Source of the DNA: Pseudomonas mosselii
GTDB taxonomy: Bacteria > Pseudomonadota > Gammaproteobacteria > Pseudomonadales > Pseudomonadaceae
Length of the DNA: 64,000 bases
NCBI RefSeq assembly: GCF_003205295.1
Contig: NZ_QJRP01000010.1
Span: forward strand, 95,980-159,979
Direction of reading: 5' to 3'
Below, in pieces: positions 50,001-57,431 of this stretch. Below the pieces are notes generated by a model. The model ran no database searches. It worked only from the letters and a program-made list of their open reading frames with translations, and was not told the DNA's origin. Positions within the stretch are counted from its first letter, which is position 1. The number at the start of each line of letters is the position of its first letter. The translations under genes were made by a program, and so were the position numbers.

Positions 50001-51043
50001 AGGCCCGGCCCCATGTAGCCCATCTCGCGACCGCCCATGGCGTTGGGTTGGCCGGTCAGCGAGAACGGCCCGCTGCCAGGGCGACAGATGGCGCCAGTGG
50101 CCAGGTGCAGGTTGCATAGGGCATTGCTGTGCCAGGTGCCGTGGATGCTCTGGTTCAGGCCCATGGTCCAGCAGCTCATCCATTCGTCGGCCTCGCCGAT
50201 CAGGCGGGCGGCTGCGCGGATGTCGGCCTCGTCCAACCCGGTGATGGCCGCGACCCGCTCCGGTGTGTAGTGCGCAAGAAACGCCGGCAGGTCCTCCCAG
50301 CCCTCGGTATGGCGGGTGATGAAGTCCGTGTCGGTATGGCCGTTGGCATGCAGCAGATAGAGAAGGCCATTGAGCAACGCCAGGTCGGTGCCCGGGCGCA
50401 GTTGCAGGAACAGGTCGGCCTTGTCGGCGGTGGCGCTGCGCCGGGGATCGACGACGATCAACCTGGCCCCGGCCTTGAGCCGGTCGAGCAGGCGCAGGAA
50501 CAGGATCGGGTGGCAGTCGGCCATGTTCGCGCCGATCACCAGGAACACCTCGGCGCGTTCGAAGTCCTGGTAGCTGCCCGGCGGTCCGTCGGCCCCCAGT
50601 GACTGCTTGTAGCCGCTGCCGGCACTGGCCATGCACAGCCGCGAATTGGACTCGATATGGCGGGTGCGGATGAAGCCCTTGGCCAGTTTGTTGGCCAGGT
50701 ACTGGGCTTCCAAAGACATCTGCCCGGACACGTACATGGCCACGGCATCCGCGCCATAAGTGTCGATGATCGCACGCAACCGTGCGGCGGTTTCGCTGAT
50801 GGCCGTGTCCAGGCTGCGGCGCGCCGGCTGCTGGCTGCGCTGGTCGCGCACGAAGGCATGGGCCATGCGCCCGGCCTGCAGCGGTACATGGGCGCTCTGG
50901 CCCTTGGTGCACAGGCGACCGAAGTTGCTTGGGTGCTGCTTGTCGCCACTGACCTTGACCACCTTGCCCTCGCTCACGTGCATGACGATGCCGCAGCCGA
51001 CCCCGCAATACGGGCACACACTGCGCACTTGGCTGTCGCTCAT
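47063..51043 (-). CDS. Assimilatory nitrate reductase fused to a flavodoxin/FNR reductase module
   Basis: A 1326-residue protein. Residues 1-60 hold the [4Fe-4S] site CPYCGVGCGIVMH with a fourth Cys in RLCTKGQ. The molybdopterin oxidoreductase region runs to ~residue 770, with the dinucleotide-binding C-terminal domain (VQHQWHTLTKTGKVPSLNRL). After a linker, a flavodoxin domain (VLWASQTGNGEALAERCAKR; ALGDSSYDQFCGFG) and a CysJ/P450-reductase-like FAD/NADPH module (RLYSISSSPKAHPGQVHLTV; MIGPGTGIAPFRAFLEERRA) follow, ending DKRYRRDVY. It should take electrons directly from NAD(P)H. The ATG at 51043 has AGGAG eight bases upstream; the frame continues upstream through the leader. Confidence 0.93.
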   Translation of the reverse strand: MSDSQVRSVCPYCGVGCGIVMHVSEGKVVKVSGDKQHPSNFGRLCTKGQSAHVPLQAGRMAHAFVRDQRSQQPARRSLDTAISETAARLRAIIDTYGADAVAMYVSGQMSLEAQYLANKLAKGFIRTRHIESNSRLCMASAGSGYKQSLGADGPPGSYQDFERAEVFLVIGANMADCHPILFLRLLDRLKAGARLIVVDPRRSATADKADLFLQLRPGTDLALLNGLLYLLHANGHTDTDFITRHTEGWEDLPAFLAHYTPERVAAITGLDEADIRAAARLIGEADEWMSCWTMGLNQSIHGTWHSNALCNLHLATGAICRPGSGPFSLTGQPNAMGGREMGYMGPGLPGQRSAQVAADRAFVERQWQLAPGTLRSEGGEGTVALFEQLKSGEVKACWIICSNPVASVANRQQVIDGLNQAQLVISQDAFLDTETNRYADILLPAALWAEGEGVMINSERNLTLMPRAVEPPGESLEDWRLIARIACALGYAHAFDYPDAEAVFDEIRRFHNPDTGYDLRGINYAGLRASPRQWPCAPGREDDRSPLRYRNDEHGQPAALAFPTASGKARFHARPWLAPAELPDDAYPFVLNTGRVQHQWHTLTKTGKVPSLNRLEPGPFVEIHPDDARRLGIRDKDQVAIRSRRGQALLPARLSDRVLPGGCFAPFHWNDLYGEQLAINALTSDAVDPTSLQPAFKYCAVTLERVASERIEALELNVATPSEPVTMPTATLARLLGLETQPAPVLAEEERHYLQGFLLGLQQTRTEGVPSLPATAPLAPARRLFVDGLLAGLFAQPQAQAAVPCHRVLWASQTGNGEALAERCAKRLREAGLTVELSSMESVNPTQLRGCASVLLIASTFGDGDAPDSGAAFWQALQGAGDADCAKLPYAVLALGDSSYDQFCGFGRKLDQRLTELGGQRLLERVDCEPDFNAAFSKWLEALLAALGANSPATSAPATTESHGRHRPWPTRLVQNRLLNGPGSTKETRQLVFDLAGSGLDYQPGDALGVWPRNCPTLVEELLGLMQLDGQAVVELEGQAPMPLRLALERQLDITRVTPRQLEAFSENAPSLQQLLQPECKTALKDWLWGRQLADVLREFPRQWPLARWLELLKPLQPRLYSISSSPKAHPGQVHLTVSTVRYGERKGVCSAFLADRATDVEVAIFAQPSKHFRLPDDDGTPIVMIGPGTGIAPFRAFLEERRARAARGRNWLFFGEQHAEHDFYYREQLLAWEAEGHVRLSTAFSRDQPQKIYVQQRLLEQGAELWRWLQDGAHVYVCGDAQRMARDVDSALRQVVAQHGGLDEAAAATYVEGLGRDKRYRRDVY

Positions 51044-51072
51044 CGGCGATCTCCTGCTGACGAAACGACAAA

Positions 51073-51120
51073 GGCGCCGGCTGCCCGGCTTGCAAATGGC
51101 AAGCGGGGCAACACGGCGCC
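51073..51120 (-). terminator. Leader terminator hairpin upstream of the nitrate reductase gene
   Basis: On the minus strand GGCGCCG-type arm 51114-51120 pairs with 51073-51079, with further pairing inside (TGCCC/GGGCA, GCTTGC/GCAAGC). The 3' side continues CTTTGTCGTTT, a weak U-tract. It points towards the gene and ends about 30 bp before its ATG. Confidence 0.68.
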
Positions 51121-51158
51121 TTCGTCGTGATGGGAGGGGACCATCGGCGTTGATGGTC
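51112..51158 (-). promoter_or_regulatory. ANTAR (NasT/NasR) two-hairpin motif in the nitrate reductase leader
   Basis: P1 (51158-51139, minus strand) is GACCATC-AACGCC-GATGGTC: a 7-bp perfect stem with a hexaloop having A1 and G4. P2 (51129-51112) can form CACG-(AC)-G-AAGGCG-C-CGTG, again with hexaloop A1/G4 but with a 2-nt bulge in the stem. P2 overlaps the 5' arm of the terminator. The same arrangement is found before nirB, which supports a shared antiterminator. Confidence 0.65.
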
Positions 51159-51193
51159 TCGATGCCGAATGGGCAGCAAATCCCGGGCCAGTT

Positions 51194-51262
51194 CATCGCG
51201 GGGCAAGCCCGCTCCCACGCCCCGCAGGTGAGCACGCGTGGGAGTGGGCTTGCCCCGCGATG
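51194..51262. repeat. REP doublet (GTGGGAGYGGGCTTGCCCCGCGATG class)
   Basis: Arms 51194-51220 and 51236-51262, 27 nt each, are inverted copies with one mismatch around 15 bp. It sits just upstream of the nitrate-reductase leader. Confidence 0.87.
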
Positions 51263-51361
51263 GGCGTGCACCGATACGGGGAGTCACGCACCAGCGGATG
51301 GCACATGCAAACGGATGTATATATGATTCACATACGTTTCATATATGCGAGTAACTGCACC

Positions 51362-51565
51362 ATGGGCATCGTCAAGATCTCCGACGACCTCCACGAAGAC
51401 CTGCGCGTGGCCAGCGCCGCGCTGTCGCGTTCGATCAACGCCCAGGCCGAGCACTGGATCCGCATCGGCATGCTGGCCGAACTGCACCCGCAAGCCACCT
51501 ATCAGGAACTGCTGCGCCAGTTGCTGCGCCAGGAGCAGGCCAACCTCAAGGAGCTTCTGCAATGA
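51362..51565 (+). CDS. ParD-like ribbon-helix-helix protein
   Basis: A 67-residue protein, MGIVKISDDLHEDLRVASAA at the start, with the beta strand VKIS and two helices of a ribbon-helix-helix DNA-binding fold (LRVASAALSRSINAQAEHWIRIGML), matching ParD-like antitoxins. There is no ParE-type toxin; the next gene, overlapping by 4 bp (ATGA), is a methionine aminopeptidase. It likely represses its own promoter, but no operator was identified with confidence. Confidence 0.78.
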   Translation: MGIVKISDDLHEDLRVASAALSRSINAQAEHWIRIGMLAELHPQATYQELLRQLLRQEQANLKELLQ

Positions 51566-52350
51566 GCAAGGTCATCCTCAAGGACGCCGCCGAGCTCGAG
51601 CTGATGCGTCGCGCTGGCCAACTGCTGGCCCAGGTGTTTGCCCACCTCGACGGTTTCATCCGCCCCGGGGTGACCACGATGCAGATCAACGACCGTGCCG
51701 AGGCCTTCATCGTCGAAACCCTCAAGGCCCGACCGGCGAGCAAGGGCCAGTACGGTTTCCCCTATTCGCTGAACACCTCGGTGGACCATGTGGTCTGCCA
51801 TGGCATGCCCAAGGCAGACGAGGTGCTGAAGGAAGGTTCGATCGTCAACGTCGACATCACCCTGGAGCAGGGTGGCTACATTGCCGACTCGTCGAAGATG
51901 TACTGCATCGGCCAGATCGGCGACGAGGCCCGGCGCCTGGTCGACACCACCTATGCCGCGTTGTGGAAGGGCATCGAGCAGGTGCGCCCCGGCGCGACGC
52001 TCGGCGATATCGGTCATGCCATCCAGGTCCACGCCGAGGCCGCCGGCTACAGCGTGGTGCGCGAATACTGCGGGCATGGCATCGGCAGGCAGATGCACGA
52101 GGCGCCGGAGGTACTGCACTACGGCCAGCGTGGCATGGGCATGAAGCTGCAACCAGGGATGGTGTTCACCATCGAGCCGATGATCAACCAGGGCGGGCGC
52201 GGCACGCGTGGGTTGCGCGATGGCTGGACGGTGATCACTCGCGATCACGCGCTGTCGGCGCAGTGGGAGCATACGGTGGCCGTGACCGAGAGCGGCTTCG
52301 AGGTGCTGACCTTGCGTGAGGAAGAGCGGGAGGCTGTAACGGGTTCATAG
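51562..52350 (+). CDS. map: Type I methionine aminopeptidase (second, ParD-linked copy)
   Basis: A 262-residue pita-bread metalloenzyme that removes N-terminal Met. All five metal ligands are visible: Asp in IVNVDITLEQGGYIADSSKM (two Asp), His in YCGHGIGRQMHEAPEVLHYG, Glu in VFTIEPMINQGG and Glu in SAQWEHTVAVTESG. The housekeeping map gene of pseudomonads lies elsewhere, near rpsB, so this is probably an accessory copy. Coupling to the ParD-like gene through an ATGA overlap is unusual for this enzyme. Confidence 0.92.
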   Translation: MSKVILKDAAELELMRRAGQLLAQVFAHLDGFIRPGVTTMQINDRAEAFIVETLKARPASKGQYGFPYSLNTSVDHVVCHGMPKADEVLKEGSIVNVDITLEQGGYIADSSKMYCIGQIGDEARRLVDTTYAALWKGIEQVRPGATLGDIGHAIQVHAEAAGYSVVREYCGHGIGRQMHEAPEVLHYGQRGMGMKLQPGMVFTIEPMINQGGRGTRGLRDGWTVITRDHALSAQWEHTVAVTESGFEVLTLREEEREAVTGS

Positions 52351-52503
52351 GCAAGTGTGTCCGGATCCTCGTGCAACCTGTCATCGGAACATGGCTCCAG
52401 GCTCGCCTCCCATCTCCATGGTCTAGTCTGAAACTACCGGTACCGGCCACGCTCGACTACAACCGCCGGCCCGGAAACCATTGGAGTCCCTGGGAGGTGC
52501 CCC

Positions 52504-53610
52504 ATGAGCCTGCTGCTCGAACCATATACCCTGCGTCAGCTGACCCTGCCCAATCGCATCGCCGTTTCCCCCATGTGCCAGTACTCCGCCGTCGATGGCC
52601 TGGCCAACGACTGGCACCTGGTCCATCTGGGCAGCCGCGCGGTCGGTGGCGCAGGTCTTGTGATCAGCGAGGCCGTCGCGGTCACCGCTGATGGACGCAT
52701 CACCGCCGAGGACCTCGGCTTGTGGACTGACGACCAGATCAAACCCCTGCAACGTATCACCCGTTTCATCACCGCCCAGGGCGCCGTGCCTGGTATCCAG
52801 CTGGCCCATGCCGGGCGCAAGGCCAGCACCCACAGGCCATGGCTCGGCAAGCAGGGCAGCGTCAGGATCGAGGAGGGCGGCTGGCAACCGGTCGGGCCGT
52901 CCAGGATCGCCTTCGACCCGCAGCACACCGCGCCACGTGAATTGACCAGGGACGAGATACAGGACGTGGTCGCCGCGTTCGTCGCCGCGACCGAACGAGC
53001 ATTGCAGGCCGGCTTCAAGGTGGTCGAGATCCACGCCGCCCACGGCTACCTGCTGCACCAGTTCCTTTCGCCGTTGAGCAACCAGCGTCGCGATGAATAC
53101 GGCAGCTGTTTCGAGAACCGCATCCGTTTGACCCTGCAGGTTGTCGAGGCGGTACGCAAGGCCTGGCCGCAGGAGCTGCCGCTGTTCGTACGGGTTTCGG
53201 CCACCGACTGGGTCGAGGACGGCTGGAACCCGGACGAGACCGTCGAGCTGGCCCGTCGCCTGCGTGAACTTGGTGTCGACCTGATCGATGTGTCGTCAGG
53301 GGGCACCTCGGTCAATGCCGAGATCCCCACCGGCCCCGGTTATCAGACCCGCTTCGCCGAACGGGTACGCAAGGAGTCGGAGATCGCCACCGGCACCGTT
53401 GGCATGATCACCGAACCGGCCCAGGCCGAGCATATCCTGCGCACCGGCCAGGCCGATGTGATCTTCCTCGCCCGCGAGCTGCTACGCGACCCGTACTGGC
53501 CGTTGCATGCCGACGACGACCTGGGCGGCAACAAGGCGACCTGGCCGGCGCAGTATCAGCGGGCCACCAGCCGGGCCAATCCCATCCACGAGTCGGACCT
53601 GCGCGACTGA
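52504..53610 (+). CDS. Old yellow enzyme family NAD(P)H:flavin oxidoreductase (YqjM-like)
   Basis: A 368-residue FMN TIM-barrel ene-reductase. The N-terminal NRIAVSPMCQYSAVDGLAND carries the Cys typical of the YqjM/XenA class. GIQLAHAGRKAST and the His pair in VVEIHAAHGYLLHQFLSPLSN, with N-Q-R-R-D-E-Y-G-S, complete the FMN and substrate site. Family members reduce activated C=C bonds and detoxify electrophiles or nitro compounds. A GGGAGG lies before the ATG. Transcribed alone, convergent with hicAB (1 bp between stops). The physiological substrate is unknown. Confidence 0.9.
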   Translation: MSLLLEPYTLRQLTLPNRIAVSPMCQYSAVDGLANDWHLVHLGSRAVGGAGLVISEAVAVTADGRITAEDLGLWTDDQIKPLQRITRFITAQGAVPGIQLAHAGRKASTHRPWLGKQGSVRIEEGGWQPVGPSRIAFDPQHTAPRELTRDEIQDVVAAFVAATERALQAGFKVVEIHAAHGYLLHQFLSPLSNQRRDEYGSCFENRIRLTLQVVEAVRKAWPQELPLFVRVSATDWVEDGWNPDETVELARRLRELGVDLIDVSSGGTSVNAEIPTGPGYQTRFAERVRKESEIATGTVGMITEPAQAEHILRTGQADVIFLARELLRDPYWPLHADDDLGGNKATWPAQYQRATSRANPIHESDLRD

Positions 53611-53611
53611 T

Positions 53612-53944
53612 TCAGCGACAGGCCGCCTGGCTGAGAATGTCGCTGACCCACTGGTTGATGCTCTTCTGCGCCAGCTCGGCCTTGGCCGCCACGCTGGCGT
53701 GGAGGGTGGGCTCCAGGCGCAGGCTGAGTTTTCCGGAGTAGGTCTTCTGCGGTTCGCGCCCCAGGCGCTGGCAGGTTTCGAGGTAGTCATCGACGGCTTC
53801 CTCGAACGCCTGGCGCAGTTCGCTGATCGATTCGCCATGGAAGCCGATCACATCGCGGATGCCGGCGACATGACCAACCAGCAGTTGGTCTTCGTCGCTG
53901 TATTCGATGCGGGCCGAGTAGCCGCGGTAATTCATCACATTCAT
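53612..53944 (-). CDS. hicB: HicB-family antitoxin
   Basis: A 110-residue antitoxin. The N-terminal partial RNase-H-like HicB fold (YRGYSARIEYSDEDQLLVGHVAGIRDVIGFHGESI) is followed by a C-terminal ribbon-helix-helix segment (GKLSLRLEPTLHASVAAKAELAQKSINQWVSDIL), which binds operator DNA. It neutralises HicA and represses the pair. The start overlaps the hicA stop by 4 bp; hicA comes first, the usual order. Confidence 0.92.
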   Translation of the reverse strand: MNVMNYRGYSARIEYSDEDQLLVGHVAGIRDVIGFHGESISELRQAFEEAVDDYLETCQRLGREPQKTYSGKLSLRLEPTLHASVAAKAELAQKSINQWVSDILSQAACR

Positions 53945-54195
53945 GGGGTAACTCCTGCCTGCTCCAGGAACTGGCGGGCATCGCGCACCTGATAGGGCTT
54001 GGCGTGCCGGTCGGGGTGAGGGCGATGGAAGGTCGCGACCTCGCCGTTGAGCTCGAACCGCACGCGTGAACCCCTGCCTTCGATCACCCGGGCACCGAGC
54101 GAAACCAGCAGGGACTCCAGGCGCGACCAGTCCAGCGTTCGTGGAACGGGCTTCTTGAAGACGAGTTCGAGTAACGCACGTTGATGATTATTCAT
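53941..54195 (-). CDS. hicA: HicA-family mRNA interferase toxin
   Basis: An 84-residue dsRBD-fold toxin, MNNHQRALLELVFKKPVPRT, with the catalytic His in VATFHRPHPDRHAKPYQVRDARQFLEQAG. HicA cleaves mRNA when HicB is lost. It is slightly longer than most HicA proteins. The ATG at 54195 is supported because a perfect palindrome adjoins it as operator; the frame upstream adds low-complexity sequence. Confidence 0.88.
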   Translation of the reverse strand: MNNHQRALLELVFKKPVPRTLDWSRLESLLVSLGARVIEGRGSRVRFELNGEVATFHRPHPDRHAKPYQVRDARQFLEQAGVTP

Positions 54196-54215
54196 GGTAT
54201 CAGTCTGTGATACCA
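54195..54215. promoter_or_regulatory. Palindromic operator of hicAB
   Basis: TGGTATCA-GTCTG-TGATACCA is a perfect 8-bp inverted repeat with a 5-bp spacer, touching the hicA start codon. The position fits autorepression by the RHH domain of HicB; binding is inferred. Confidence 0.65.
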
Positions 54216-54298
54216 GCTCCACAAAGCTCAATAGATCAACGGTAGGGCGTCGCAGGGGCAATTCGTGGGAAATGTCGCGCGGTTGTGCGGAAAAACCG

Positions 54299-54334
54299 CT
54301 GCTCCATGGTAGCGCCCCTGCTCCATGGTAACGC
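54299..54334. repeat. Two direct copies of a 17-bp sequence
   Basis: CTGCTCCATGGTAGCGC (54299-54315) and CTGCTCCATGGTAACGC (54318-54334) differ at one position, with start points 19 bp apart (about two helical turns). They lie in the 274-bp gap between hicA and the DUF533 gene. No gene is seen in that gap. Confidence 0.6.
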
Positions 54335-54469
54335 TCCCGACTGGAAGCAACTGGCGAAGCCAACAAACCAAGCTGGGCAACATCCGGATGCAAATGCGTT
54401 AAGCGTGGCTTCAGCTTGCCGGCCTACTCTGGAGCCCTACCTACTTTGGATGCTTGCGAGGTCTGCCAG

Positions 54470-55153
54470 ATGAACACCCGTGGTCTGCTCGATCAGCTAT
54501 TGAAAACCGGTCAATCCATGCTGCAGAACCAACAGGGCAAGGGCACCAGTCACAAGGCCTCCGAAGGCCTCGGCAGCCTACTGTCCGGTGCCGGTGGCGG
54601 CGCATTGGCGGCGGGAGCCATGGGCCTGCTGCTGGGGAACAAGAAGGCGCGCAAGTACGGCGGCAAGGCGCTCACCTACGGCGGATTGGCCGCGCTTGGC
54701 GTGCTGGCCTACAAGGCCTATGGCAACTGGCAGGCGCGCCAGGGCGCGGGCAATCACGAGCCGCAGACCCTCGACCGCCTGCCGCCGGCCCAGGCCGAGC
54801 AGCATAGCCAGGCCGTGCTTCGGGCGTTGGTGGCAGCGGCCAAGTCCGACGGCCATATCGACGAACGCGAGCGGGCGTTGATCGAAGGTGAATTCACCCG
54901 CCTGGACAGCGACCGCGAATTGCAGCACTGGCTGCATGCCGAGCTGAACAAGCCGTTGGACCCTGCCGAGGTCGCCCGCGCCGCGCAGACCCCGGAAATG
55001 GCCGCCGAGATGTACCTGGCCAGCGTGATGATGGTCGATCAGGAGAACTTCATGGAGCGCGCCTATCTCGATGAGCTGGCCCGTCAGCTGCGCCTCGACC
55101 CGAACCTGCGCCAGGAACTGGAGAACCAGGTCAGGCTTGCCGGGGGTCAATGA
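54470..55153 (+). CDS. DUF533 / TerB-like protein
   Basis: A 227-residue protein. The N-terminal region has a glycine-rich hydrophobic stretch (LLSGAGGGALAAGAMGLLLGN and YGGKALTYGGLAALGVLAYKAY, residues ~40-90) that may associate with the membrane. A C-terminal helical TerB-like domain (residues ~115-225) contains LRALVAAAKSDGHIDERERALIEGEF and MMVDQENFMERAYLDELARQL. This is the DUF533 layout. The function of the family is unknown; the TerB similarity suggests acidic, metal-related binding. Start at 54470 gives MNTRGLLDQLLKTGQSMLQ. Confidence 0.85.
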   Translation: MNTRGLLDQLLKTGQSMLQNQQGKGTSHKASEGLGSLLSGAGGGALAAGAMGLLLGNKKARKYGGKALTYGGLAALGVLAYKAYGNWQARQGAGNHEPQTLDRLPPAQAEQHSQAVLRALVAAAKSDGHIDERERALIEGEFTRLDSDRELQHWLHAELNKPLDPAEVARAAQTPEMAAEMYLASVMMVDQENFMERAYLDELARQLRLDPNLRQELENQVRLAGGQ

Positions 55154-55281
55154 ACCGGCATTTGGCCACCTGAACGGGCACGGACGCCTGAATACCGCTG
55201 CATTCAGCCGCAATTGAACAGGAAGCCTGGGCTATACTTCGGCGATTTTTCCCGCTCGTATCGAATTCCTGAGGGCTGAAT

Positions 55282-56904
55282 GTGAAGAACTGGACCTTGC
55301 GCCAACGGATCCTGGCAAGTTTCGCCGTGATCATCGCCATCATGCTGCTGATGATCGTGGCCGCCTACTCGCGGCTGGTGGCGATCGAGTCCAGCGAGGA
55401 AGCCGTGGGGTCCGACAGCATCCCGGGCGTCTACTACAGCTCGATGATCCGCAGTGCCTGGGTCGACAGCTACGTCACCAGCCAGCAACTGGTGGGGCTG
55501 TCCAATCACCGCGAGATCACCACGGCCGATCTTGAGCTGTTCAAGAGCTTCGACGATCGCCTCAAGAAACACATGGCCAGCTACCAGGCCACCATTCGCG
55601 AGGCGTCCGACCAGGCGGCGTTCGACGACTTCACCCGTCTGGAGGAGGAGTACGTCAAGATCGTCGACCAGGTCCTGGAGACTTATCGGCAGAAGAACTA
55701 TCCCGAAGCCCAGCGGCTGATCATGGATGTGCTCACGCCGGCCTGGAAGGAAGGGCGCCAGCACCTGAACGAAGTGATCGAGCGTAACCGCGAGTCCGCC
55801 GACAAGGCCACCAACGACATTGTCAGCGCGGTCAACACCGCCAAAGGCAGCATGATCGTCTCGTTGCTGCTGGCCATCATCGCCGCCGGTGTCTGCGGTC
55901 TGTTACTCATGCGCACCATCACCGCACCCATGCTGCGTATCGTCCATGGTCTGGACGGCCTGCGCTCCGGCGACCTGAGCATGCGCCTGAACCTGGACCG
56001 CAAGGATGAGTTCGGGGCGATCGAGGGGGGCTTCAACGAGATGGCCGAGTCGCTGGCCAACCTGGTGGCCCAGGCCCAGCGCTCGTCGGTGCAGGTGACC
56101 ACCTCGGTCACCGAGATTGCCGCCACCTCCAAGCAGCAACAGGCCACTGCCACCGAAACTGCCGCCACCACCACCGAGATCGGTGCCACCTCGCGGGAAA
56201 TTGCCGCCACCTCCCGGGACCTGGTGCGCACCATGACCGAAGTTACCAGCGCCGCCGACCAGGCTTCGAGCCTCGCCGGCTCCGGTCAGCAGGGCCTGGC
56301 GCGCATGGAAGAAACCATGCACCAGGTGATGGGCGCCGCCGACCTGGTCAACGCCAAGCTGGCGATCCTCAACGAGAAGGCCAGCAACATCACGCAGATG
56401 GTGGTGACCATCGTCAAGGTCGCCGACCAGACCAACCTGCTGTCGCTCAACGCCGCCATCGAGGCGGAGAAGGCCGGCGAATACGGCCGTGGCTTCGCCG
56501 TGGTCGCCACCGAGGTGCGGCGCCTGGCTGACCAGACCGCCGTAGCTACCTACGACATCGAGCAGATGGTGCGCGAGATCCAGTCGGCGGTGTCGGCCGG
56601 GGTGATGGGCATGGACAAGTTTTCCGAGGAAGTGCGTCGCGGCATGTTCGAAGTGCAGCAGGTCGGCGAGCAACTGAGCCAGATCATCCACCAGGTGCAG
56701 GCGCTGGCGCCGCGGGTGCTGATGGTCAACGAAGGCATGCAGGCCCAGGCCACCGGCGCCGAACAGATCAACCAGGCGCTGGCCCAGCTCAGCGATGCCA
56801 GCACCCAGACCGTCGAGTCGCTGCGCCAGGCCAGCTTCGCCATCGACGAACTGAGCCAGGTGGCCGCCGGGCTGCGGGGTGGTGTGTCGCGGTTCAAAGT
56901 CTGA
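55282..56904 (+). CDS. wspA: WspA, methyl-accepting chemotaxis-type surface sensor
   Basis: A 540-residue membrane receptor. TM1 ([20 protein letters not shown], residues ~10-30), a periplasmic four-helix-bundle sensor (~35-185), TM2 ([20 protein letters not shown]), HAMP (~210-265), then the signalling coiled coil with the hairpin tip [30 protein letters not shown]. The start is a GTG ([13 protein letters not shown]), with GAGGG before it. In Wsp systems it clusters on the cell surface, senses contact and activates WspE. First gene of the operon; a TATACT at 55233-55238 might be its -10 element. Confidence 0.94.
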   Translation: MKNWTLRQRILASFAVIIAIMLLMIVAAYSRLVAIESSEEAVGSDSIPGVYYSSMIRSAWVDSYVTSQQLVGLSNHREITTADLELFKSFDDRLKKHMASYQATIREASDQAAFDDFTRLEEEYVKIVDQVLETYRQKNYPEAQRLIMDVLTPAWKEGRQHLNEVIERNRESADKATNDIVSAVNTAKGSMIVSLLLAIIAAGVCGLLLMRTITAPMLRIVHGLDGLRSGDLSMRLNLDRKDEFGAIEGGFNEMAESLANLVAQAQRSSVQVTTSVTEIAATSKQQQATATETAATTTEIGATSREIAATSRDLVRTMTEVTSAADQASSLAGSGQQGLARMEETMHQVMGAADLVNAKLAILNEKASNITQMVVTIVKVADQTNLLSLNAAIEAEKAGEYGRGFAVVATEVRRLADQTAVATYDIEQMVREIQSAVSAGVMGMDKFSEEVRRGMFEVQQVGEQLSQIIHQVQALAPRVLMVNEGMQAQATGAEQINQALAQLSDASTQTVESLRQASFAIDELSQVAAGLRGGVSRFKV

Positions 56905-56909
56905 CGACG

Positions 56910-57431
56910 ATGAACGACTTGTCCCCCCGTGAGGCGCGCACCACCACCGACAAGGGCGTGCTGTACCTGCAGTTTCGCATCGCCGACCAGCGTTTCGCCC
57001 TGGATGTGCGTGAGGTGATCGAGGTCTTGCCGCATCGTGCGCTCAAGCCCATCGCCCAGGCCCCGACCTGGGTGGCTGGTGTACTTGCCCATCGTGGTGC
57101 GCTGGTGCCAGTGATCGATGTGTCGGCGCTCGGTTTCGGTTCGCCCGCTCAATCGCGCAGCAGCACGCGCCTGGTGCTGGTGCATTACCGCGCCGATCCA
57201 CAGCGTCCGCTGCTGCAACTGGGGCTGATCCTGGAGCAGGCCACCGATACCCTGCGCTGTGCGCCCGACGACTTCCAACCCTACGGCCTGGACAATGCCG
57301 AGGCACGTTACCTCGGGCCTGTACGCCAGGACGCCCGGGGCTTGCTGCAACGTATCGAAGTGGACGACCTGCTGTCGGACACGGTGCGTGAGTTGCTCTA
57401 TCCGCTGGAGCCAGGGCAGGTGCAGGCATGA
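56910..57431 (+). CDS. wspB: WspB, CheW-like scaffold
   Basis: A 173-residue CheW-domain protein (VLYLQFRIADQRFALDVREVIEVLPHRALKPIAQAPTWVAGVLAHRGALVPVIDVSAL covers its core, residues ~17-75, quoted as one block only in outline). It links WspA to the kinase WspE. It starts 5 bp after wspA and overlaps wspC by 4 bp. Confidence 0.92.
   Translation: MNDLSPREARTTTDKGVLYLQFRIADQRFALDVREVIEVLPHRALKPIAQAPTWVAGVLAHRGALVPVIDVSALGFGSPAQSRSSTRLVLVHYRADPQRPLLQLGLILEQATDTLRCAPDDFQPYGLDNAEARYLGPVRQDARGLLQRIEVDDLLSDTVRELLYPLEPGQVQA

Noticed and set aside
54285..54473. A 62-codon plus-strand frame in the hicA-DUF533 gap
   Set aside because: No ribosome site, no domain, and it spans the two direct repeats; composition looks non-coding.
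55221..55238. A sigma-70 promoter for wspA using TTGAAC and TATACT
   Set aside because: The -10 is good but the spacing to TTGAAC is only 13 bp, and no better -35 was found, so it is mentioned only as a candidate -10.
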